Origin: Cellvibrionaceae bacterium
GTDB lineage: Bacteria > Pseudomonadota > Gammaproteobacteria > Pseudomonadales > Cellvibrionaceae
NCBI GenBank assembly: GCA_025800435.1
Contig: JAOXRV010000199.1
Coordinates: 1-9,474 of the forward strand
Direction: 5' to 3'
Length of the DNA: 9,474 bases
Part shown: positions 5,334 through 9,474 of the stretch, one piece after another
Position numbering within the stretch: the stretch's first letter is position 1
Layout: the number at the start of each line of letters is the position of its first letter
The notes under the pieces: model-generated
What the model was told of the DNA's origin: nothing
What the model saw: the letters and a program-made list of their open reading frames with translations, nothing else
Databases searched by the model: none
Position numbers and translations under genes: made by a program

Positions 5334-6692
5334 TCAATTGGGGGCTATTAGAGCAGGTTTGGCCTGGCTTGACCACAGCGGAAAGGTGGGTTGATTGATG
5401 CAGGGATCTGTTTGGGAGCAGCCGCCCATATAGGTGCCCGCCTCGCTGCCGCCCCCATCTCGATAATCCGCACCGATACTATACAACCAGCGCTTATCGC
5501 GTTGATAGGCAAAGGCCTTGCCGCTAAACACATCATTGGGCAAATCGCTTAAATAGCTTGGTGACAACTGCGCTAGGTGCTGGGGTAGCTCACCGTTTTC
5601 GCGTTCATAGGCGACCAGCGCCACGCGCAAAACCTGTGCCCGACCCAACAGCTCACGATAGCAGTATGCATAATGGCTGCGCACAAAATAATCTTTAGAC
5701 ATCGGCCAACTCGCCATATTGTTAGGCCGGTACCAGTCGGCATTGTCGCTAACGGGTGGCACGATTAAGTCCTCCAAAGCATTGGCCTGACAGGCGCCGT
5801 AATCGTATTGCTGCAATTGCTTTAATACCTTGGCATAAAGATTAAATGAGCGCTTGGGGTGCAGGTGGTATGGCCGCAACAGGCGCGCTATAAATACTGC
5901 CACAGGGTTCTGTTCCTCCACCTCATCGCGCCAGAATGCCAACACCCGGCGATACTCCACAAGCGCGTAGCCAAAACGTTGCTGGTAGATTTGATTTAAG
6001 CGTGGCGATTGTTGCTCGAAGTTTGCCAACAATTGGCGCAACTGCCTCGTACTTAAATGGGGAGTAAGCTCTGGCAATAGCAACTCAGCTTTGTTTAGAC
6101 CATACCTTGCCACCGCCAGGCTATCAGTGGTCCAGTCACCGGACTCGCCTAACTTTAGGCCAAGCTCGGTCGCTGCCAAGTAATAGTCCAGTGCCTTATC
6201 GATATCCGCCGAGGTTTTTGCTTCATTTAAATACCATCTGGTTTCAAGAATCAACAAGTCAAGCAGTTGCATTAATCCGCCGATGGAGTAGTCGGATATA
6301 CCCGGGGCAGGGCTTGGGGGAAAACGCCAATGGCTGGCCTGTAAACTTTCGAGCAGCGCAGGTAGATAAGGCTCACCCTGCTGCCTAAAAGCCAGCGCCG
6401 CGGGCCTGGCCCAATAACCGGGCTTTAACAATTTATAAAGATGGCTTTGTTGCAAGCTATCGGCGAGTGGCTCGCCTTTGTCGCTATCGCCTTCGGCAAA
6501 CTGAAACACCTTAAATTGGCGATCGAGTAAAAACTCAAGCCCCGCCAGCTGCACCTGTTGATCCAGGTGTGCATCATTGATTAAACCCAAATCCTGGTAT
6601 TCTGCTTCATCCCTTGAACCCCAGTAAAACACCAACACCAAGCCTAAACACAGCAACAACATCGAGCCCGTTACGATCTTAAGTGTTTTCAT
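5334..6692 (-). CDS. membrane-anchored unknown protein with pseudopilin-like C-terminus
   Basis: A 452-residue protein that I do not recognise as a named family. The start at 6692 follows GGAGG five bases away; a longer version would begin inside the terminator stem at 6754-6792. Residues about 7-24 (VTGSMLLLCLGLVLVFYW) are a signal anchor or uncleaved signal peptide; Cys16 is not in a proper lipobox. The bulk (about 40-340) looks mostly alpha-helical and rich in Leu, Gln and Tyr, with repeat-like helices around 165-260, so it probably lies in the periplasm. The C-terminus (about 351-425) has a helix RAQVLRVALVAYERENGELP, then LPNDVFSGKAFAYQR and WLYSIGADYRDGG, closely resembling the C-terminal module of GspG-like pseudopilins, where the Asp-rich loop binds calcium. 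Two cysteines follow in GGCSQTDPC. It heads a cluster with the nuclease gene. Confidence 0.85.
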   Translation of the reverse strand: MKTLKIVTGSMLLLCLGLVLVFYWGSRDEAEYQDLGLINDAHLDQQVQLAGLEFLLDRQFKVFQFAEGDSDKGEPLADSLQQSHLYKLLKPGYWARPAALAFRQQGEPYLPALLESLQASHWRFPPSPAPGISDYSIGGLMQLLDLLILETRWYLNEAKTSADIDKALDYYLAATELGLKLGESGDWTTDSLAVARYGLNKAELLLPELTPHLSTRQLRQLLANFEQQSPRLNQIYQQRFGYALVEYRRVLAFWRDEVEEQNPVAVFIARLLRPYHLHPKRSFNLYAKVLKQLQQYDYGACQANALEDLIVPPVSDNADWYRPNNMASWPMSKDYFVRSHYAYCYRELLGRAQVLRVALVAYERENGELPQHLAQLSPSYLSDLPNDVFSGKAFAYQRDKRWLYSIGADYRDGGGSEAGTYMGGCSQTDPCINQPTFPLWSSQAKPALIAPN

Positions 6693-6753
6693 ATCGCCTC
6701 CATTGCATAAACACCTATTAGACGATGGTAACAGACCTAAAGGCACAGGCAAA

Positions 6754-6792
6754 AAAAAGCCCCGGGCCAAGCGTGTTGACCCGGGGCTTTTT
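6754..6792 (-). terminator. strong intrinsic terminator after the acyl-CoA dehydrogenase gene
   Basis: GCCCCGGG (6759-6766) pairs perfectly with CCCGGGGC (6780-6787) around 13 bases, and the stem is extended by A/T runs on both sides. On the minus strand it is followed by eight T, 14 bp past the dehydrogenase stop. Five T also follow on the plus strand, so it could work in both directions. It separates the dehydrogenase from the three-gene cluster downstream. Confidence 0.92.
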
Positions 6793-6805
6793 AATCATAA
6801 AGGTT

Positions 6806-8581
6806 TTAGAATAAATCTGCCGTCAAGGCCATCAGCGGTTCACTACCTGCCTGAATATTTTCAGCGTGAGTTTTAGCTTGTGGCAACAGGCGCGCATAGA
6901 AGAAACGGGCCACCGCCAGCTTAGACTCGTAGAAGCTATCGCTACCCATCTTCTGCTGGGCCACTTGCGCCATCCGCGCCCACATATAGGCGTGGGCCAC
7001 ATGGCCAAACTGATGCAGATAATCGTAGGCCGAGGCGCCGATAATCGCAGGGTCTGCCTTAGCTTGCTCAACGACGGTTTTGGTAGTCTCCTGCAAAGTG
7101 GCCAGGGCCGCCTGCAGCGGGCCGGTAAACTCGGCCATTTCATCGCCACAGCTGCTAATAAACGCGTTGATATCTTCGGCAAACAGTTCGACAAACTTAC
7201 CGCCATTGGCCACCACCTTACGGCCCATCAGGTCCATCGCCTGAACGCCGTTGGTACCTTCATAGATTTGGGTAATGCGCACATCGCGCACCAGCTGCTC
7301 CTGGCCCCACTCGCGCAGATAACCGTGGCCGCCAAATACCTGCTGGCCCATTACCGTACAATCTAAGGCCTTATCGGTAACAAAGGCTTTGGTCACTGGG
7401 GTCAACAAGGCCATCATCGCCTCGCCGTGCTGCTGCACCTCACCCTCGCCAAACTTACTCTTATCCAGCCACATAGCGGTGTAGTGGTTAAGGGCGCGGG
7501 AGCCCTCGGTATAGGCGCGCATGGTCAATAGCATGCGACGCACATCCGGGTGCACAATAATTGGGTCAGCGGCTTTTTCTGGCGCCACCGCACCGGTGGG
7601 GGCGCGGCTCTGCAGGCGCTCACGGGCATACTCAATGGCCGACTGCCAAGAGCGCTCGGCGGCGCCCAAACCCTGAATGCCAACCACCAAACGCTCGTAG
7701 TTCATCATGGTGAACATGGCGGCCAGGCCCTGGTTGGGCTCGCCCACCAGCCAGCCTTTGGCATCGTCAAAATTCATTACACAGGTGGCAGAGCCTTTAA
7801 TGCCCATTTTCTTTTCAATCGAACCACAGCTAACGCCATTGCGCTCACCCAATGAGCCATCATCGTTGACCATAATTTTGGGCACCAGAAACATGGAAAT
7901 ACCCTTGGGGCCTTTGGGGGCATCAGGCAGGCGCGCCAGTACCAGGTGAATAATGTTTTCCGCCATATCGTGCTCACCCCAGGTAATAAAGATTTTATTA
8001 CCGTTGATGGTGTAGCTACCGTCGCCGTTTTCCTTGGCGCTGGTGCGGATAATACCCAGGTCAGTACCGGCGTGGGGCTCGGTTAAATCCATCGCCCCGG
8101 ACCACTGGCCGGAGTACATATTGGGCAGGTATTTTTGCTTGATCTCATCGCTGCCGTGGGCATCGATGGACAGGCAGGCACCGGCGGTCAGCATCGGCGC
8201 CAAGCCAAAGGAGATGGAAGCGCCCTGGAGCATTTCTTCAACGTGGCCGGTGAGGGTTTTGGGCATGCCCATACCGCCGTACTCGGGGTTACCACCCAGA
8301 CCATTCCAGCCGCCTTCGCAGAAGGTCGCATAGGCTTCTTTAAAACCTTCGGGGGCAGTTACAACACCGTCGTTCCAACTGGAGCCCTGCTCATCGGCTT
8401 CGCGGTTTAAGGGGCCCACCACTTCATTGGAAATTTTGGCCGCCTCTTCAAGGATGGCATCGGCGGTATCCATATCCACCGCACCGGCCAGGCCGGGCAG
8501 ATCCGCCCACTCCTGCTCGGAATTGAACACTTCTTTCAACACAAAACGCATATCTTTTAAGGGGGCTTGATATTCGGCCAT
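6806..8581 (-). CDS. long acyl-CoA dehydrogenase (FadE-type, about 590 residues)
   Basis: FAD-dependent enzyme that introduces the trans-2 double bond in fatty acyl-CoA, the first step of beta-oxidation, passing electrons to ETF. The 591 residues carry an N-terminal helical segment (1-50), the dehydrogenase core (about 55-455) and a C-terminal extension (about 465-591) typical of the Pseudomonas PA0506/PA0508-type enzymes. Visible motifs are AMDLTEPHAGTDLG (163-176) and FITWGEHDMAENIIHLVLAR (198-217) for FAD and substrate binding, MNYERLVVGIQGLG, QQVFGGHGYLREWGQEQLVRD split over 413-433, and ITQIYEGTNG, where E441 is the catalytic base. A weak GAGAG ribosome site precedes the start. It is expressed alone: its own promoter and a PsrA-like palindrome lie upstream and a strong terminator lies downstream. 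Chain-length preference cannot be read from the sequence. Confidence 0.94.
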   Translation of the reverse strand: MAEYQAPLKDMRFVLKEVFNSEQEWADLPGLAGAVDMDTADAILEEAAKISNEVVGPLNREADEQGSSWNDGVVTAPEGFKEAYATFCEGGWNGLGGNPEYGGMGMPKTLTGHVEEMLQGASISFGLAPMLTAGACLSIDAHGSDEIKQKYLPNMYSGQWSGAMDLTEPHAGTDLGIIRTSAKENGDGSYTINGNKIFITWGEHDMAENIIHLVLARLPDAPKGPKGISMFLVPKIMVNDDGSLGERNGVSCGSIEKKMGIKGSATCVMNFDDAKGWLVGEPNQGLAAMFTMMNYERLVVGIQGLGAAERSWQSAIEYARERLQSRAPTGAVAPEKAADPIIVHPDVRRMLLTMRAYTEGSRALNHYTAMWLDKSKFGEGEVQQHGEAMMALLTPVTKAFVTDKALDCTVMGQQVFGGHGYLREWGQEQLVRDVRITQIYEGTNGVQAMDLMGRKVVANGGKFVELFAEDINAFISSCGDEMAEFTGPLQAALATLQETTKTVVEQAKADPAIIGASAYDYLHQFGHVAHAYMWARMAQVAQQKMGSDSFYESKLAVARFFYARLLPQAKTHAENIQAGSEPLMALTADLF

Positions 8582-8675
8582 CGCTCTCTCGCTCGCTAAA
8601 CGGTTGATTTATATAGGGTTTATCACATTCTACCACCCGGACAATACAGCCAGGTGACGGGGGTAAAAAAGACAA

Positions 8676-8693
8676 TTCAAACAGGTGTTTGAA
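8676..8693. promoter_or_regulatory. PsrA-like operator upstream of the acyl-CoA dehydrogenase
   Basis: TTCAAAC-AGGT-GTTTGAA is a perfect palindrome with 7-bp arms and a 4-bp centre. It fits the described PsrA recognition pattern (G/C)AAAC-N2-4-GTTT(G/C). PsrA is a TetR-family regulator that represses fatty-acid oxidation genes in Pseudomonas and relatives and is released by long-chain fatty acyl ligands. The site overlaps the -10 box and probable transcription start of the promoter at 8692-8720, the expected place for repression. The match is seen in the sequence; the regulator assignment is inference, and no psrA gene is in the window. Confidence 0.7.
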
Positions 8694-8720
8694 ATTACTG
8701 GGAGTTGGGAGGAAAGTCAA
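8692..8720 (-). promoter_or_regulatory. candidate sigma-70 promoter of the acyl-CoA dehydrogenase gene
   Basis: TTGACT (8715-8720, five of six to consensus) is separated by 17 bases from TAATTT (8692-8697), which keeps the most conserved -10 positions. Transcription would begin near 8685, inside the PsrA-like palindrome, leaving a leader of about 100 nt. I see nothing else notable in that leader. Confidence 0.6.
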
Positions 8721-8790
8721 TGGCTGAAATGGTGTGGTTTCCAGTGTCAGCTGACGTTATTGCAGGTTTTTTGATATTGAGATTTTCTTA

Positions 8791-8827
8791 GGTATCTCTG
8801 AATAACTCGGCGATACTCAGAGGTACA
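8791..8827 (+). mobile_element. 37-bp palindromic MITE/REP-like element, copy B
   Basis: Second complete copy of the element at 51-87: 31 of 37 positions agree without gaps. It has the ends GGTATCTCTGA and TGTACCTCTGA (read inward from each side) and is flanked by CTTAG on both sides (8787-8791 and 8828-8832). Because of the shared G, a 4-bp duplication can be read as CTTA or TTAG, shifting the boundary by one base; TTAG would fit a YTAR target. The element begins directly after the TAA stop (8833-8835) of the coiled-coil gene, in the opposite orientation to copy A relative to the gene it follows. No transposase is nearby, so mobilisation would need one from elsewhere. Confidence 0.65.
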
Positions 8828-8832
8828 CTTAG

Positions 8833-9030
8833 TTAAGAATTTTTCTCTAAGCGGTTTGCCTTTGCGATCTCGACGTAGGTATCCAGGCGAGCTTCTAGCT
8901 TAATTAGGCGCTCATTCATACCATCGGTCTTGTCGGCAAGCTTCTCATGGGCAGACCAGAGGCGATCCACAGAGTCGGTTACGGTCGATATGTCTTTAAT
9001 GAGGGTTAAGACCTTACTGCCAATGCCCAT
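8833..9030 (-). CDS. small coiled-coil protein downstream of a MazE/AbrB-like gene
   Basis: A 65-residue hydrophilic protein that I cannot assign to a known family. Residues about 10-62 show near-continuous heptad spacing (LIKDISTVTDSVDRLW, then MNERLIKLEARLDTYVEIAK), so a dimeric or tetrameric coiled coil is expected. There is no membrane segment. The start ATG at 9030 overlaps the stop of the upstream gene as TGATG, a classic translational-coupling arrangement; a GTG one codon earlier is equally in frame. GAGGG lies about nine bases upstream. The position, right after an AbrB-type antitoxin-like gene, is where a toxin usually sits, but nothing resembles MazF, PIN or other toxin folds. It may be a partner of the upstream protein, whose C-terminus is also coiled coil. 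Confidence 0.8.
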   Translation of the reverse strand: MGIGSKVLTLIKDISTVTDSVDRLWSAHEKLADKTDGMNERLIKLEARLDTYVEIAKANRLEKNS

Positions 9031-9320
9031 CACTTCAAACCCTCGTCCGCTTTTGCTTCCAAGCGAGAAACGCGAGCCTTTAGTTTAGCGATATTGGCCA
9101 AAGCTTCGTCGATCAACTCCTCCGCACCCTCTTCCTGGGCCAGAACTCGATCCAACTCCCTTTCAAGTACACTGTCCGGCACCTCAATGATCAGGCGCCC
9201 TTTGGAGGTGGTAATTTCAACCTCCTGGTCAAGATCAATACCAGCTGCCGCCAAGATCTGTCTATTTAGGCGAATCCCGACGCCATTGCCCCACTTTTGA
9301 ATTGTTCCAGCTGTTTGCAT
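9030..9320 (-). CDS. AbrB/MazE-type DNA-binding protein
   Basis: A 96-residue protein with a swapped-hairpin SpoVT-AbrB domain at residues about 4-47: TIQKWGNGVGIRLNR followed by ILAAAGIDLDQEVEITTSKGRLIIEV in two strands and a turn, the pattern of MazE antitoxins. The domain forms a DNA-binding dimer. The C-terminal half (about 50-96) is acidic and then basic-helical, ending in IAKLKARVSRLEAK, a coiled-coil segment rather than the short disordered toxin-binding tail of MazE. The start at 9320 follows AGGGG about eight bases upstream; an in-frame GTG three codons earlier sits on that site itself. The gene is coupled to the 65-residue coiled-coil gene by a TGATG overlap. The palindrome at 9341-9354, next to the promoter, is a good candidate for autoregulation. 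It may be an antitoxin or a plain regulator. Confidence 0.88.
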   Translation of the reverse strand: MQTAGTIQKWGNGVGIRLNRQILAAAGIDLDQEVEITTSKGRLIIEVPDSVLERELDRVLAQEEGAEELIDEALANIAKLKARVSRLEAKADEGLK

Positions 9321-9340
9321 GACATACACCCCTAGGCGTT

Positions 9341-9354
9341 TATACGTATGTATA
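9341..9354. promoter_or_regulatory. palindromic operator candidate for the AbrB/MazE-like protein
   Basis: TATAC-GTAT-GTATA is a perfect inverted repeat with 5-bp arms, placed at the expected transcription start of the AbrB-like gene and touching its -10 box. MazE-type proteins commonly repress their own operons through AT-rich palindromes of this kind. A second inverted repeat, AGCAGG (9359-9364) and CCTGCT (9374-9379), lies in the -35/-10 spacer and could be a further site. Confidence 0.55.
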
Positions 9355-9382
9355 TACTAGCAGGCTATTGCGACCTGCTCAA
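9354..9382 (-). promoter_or_regulatory. candidate sigma-70 promoter of the AbrB-like/coiled-coil unit
   Basis: On the minus strand TTGAGC (9377-9382) and TAGTAT (9354-9359) are separated by exactly 17 bases, each matching four of six consensus positions. Transcription would start near 9347, about 27 nt upstream of the start at 9320. Positions 9383-9474 beyond it hold no gene that I can support; a GGAGG at 9406-9410 on the plus strand is not followed by a start codon. Confidence 0.6.
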
Positions 9383-9474
9383 CCCGGTTTAGCTCTTTCT
9401 GAAAAGGAGGCATTTATAAACTCTGGGATCTTAAGCTGGATTAGTTCAGACCAAATCTGACACTCCCTCTTGAA

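Noticed and set aside
6866..7366. A 166-codon open frame on the plus strand, antisense to the acyl-CoA dehydrogenase gene
   Set aside because: It is fully inside a well-supported gene, has no ribosome site and its protein shows no recognisable motif; long antisense frames are common opposite such genes.
8746..8755. GTCAGCTGAC, a 10-bp perfect palindrome upstream of the dehydrogenase promoter
   Set aside because: It is short, occurs once and matches no regulator that I can name; chance is a sufficient explanation.
8720..8791. A 23-codon plus-strand reading frame starting after GGGAGG and ending in the flank of the 37-bp element
   Set aside because: The apparent ribosome site and start lie in the complement of the -35 box and spacer of the dehydrogenase promoter, the peptide resembles nothing known to me and no promoter points that way. 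It is more likely a by-product of regulatory sequence.
9420..9474. Sequence near the right edge (GGGAGTGTCAGATTTGG on the minus strand) that recalls ends of some IS256-type elements
   Set aside because: Only one possible end is visible, there is no transposase and I cannot name a specific match, so it stays unannotated.

Overview
The window looks like chromosomal DNA from a gammaproteobacterium. The gene content and the closest remembered homologues (QmcA/YbbJ pair, DUF3094 and DUF6471 proteins, a Pseudomonas FtnA-like bacterioferritin, a RocR-like REC-EAL protein, a FadE-type acyl-CoA dehydrogenase behind a PsrA-like operator) point to the Pseudomonadales/Cellvibrionales and marine relatives. 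This placement is inference from family resemblance; no rRNA or tRNA is present to confirm it. Base composition looks moderate and fairly even.

Layout. 1-91: a 37-bp palindromic element flanked by CTAG, plus a half copy, abutting the stop codon of a bacterioferritin gene (88-555, minus). 743-2181: the membrane-protein pair qmcA then ybbJ (minus). 2182-2309: a divergent control region with a near-identical 18-bp direct repeat. 2310-4345 (plus): a DUF6471 protein, a small basic unknown protein and a receiver-EAL c-di-GMP phosphodiesterase with a degenerate receiver. 4317-6692 (minus): a tight three-gene cluster of an anchored unknown protein with a pseudopilin-like C-terminus, an ExoIII/ExoA-type AP endonuclease and a DUF3094 membrane peptide, whose last gene overlaps the end of the EAL gene tail to tail. 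6754-6792: a strong intrinsic terminator. 6806-8581 (minus): a long acyl-CoA dehydrogenase with a promoter overlapped by a PsrA-like palindrome. 8791-8827: a second copy of the 37-bp element, immediately after the stop codon of a two-gene unit (8833-9320, minus) encoding a MazE/AbrB-type DNA-binding protein and a 65-residue coiled-coil protein. The unit has its own promoter and a palindrome likely used for autoregulation.

Most of the window is ordinary housekeeping and metabolic content: iron storage, membrane protein quality control, DNA repair, fatty-acid oxidation and second-messenger turnover. The points most worth a second look are the two matching 37-bp elements, both flanked by short direct repeats and both touching stop codons; the AbrB-like gene whose partner is a coiled-coil protein instead of a recognisable toxin; the lysine at the phosphoacceptor position of the REC-EAL protein; and several operator-like repeats. 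I see no CRISPR array, tRNA, rRNA, prophage or intact transposase.
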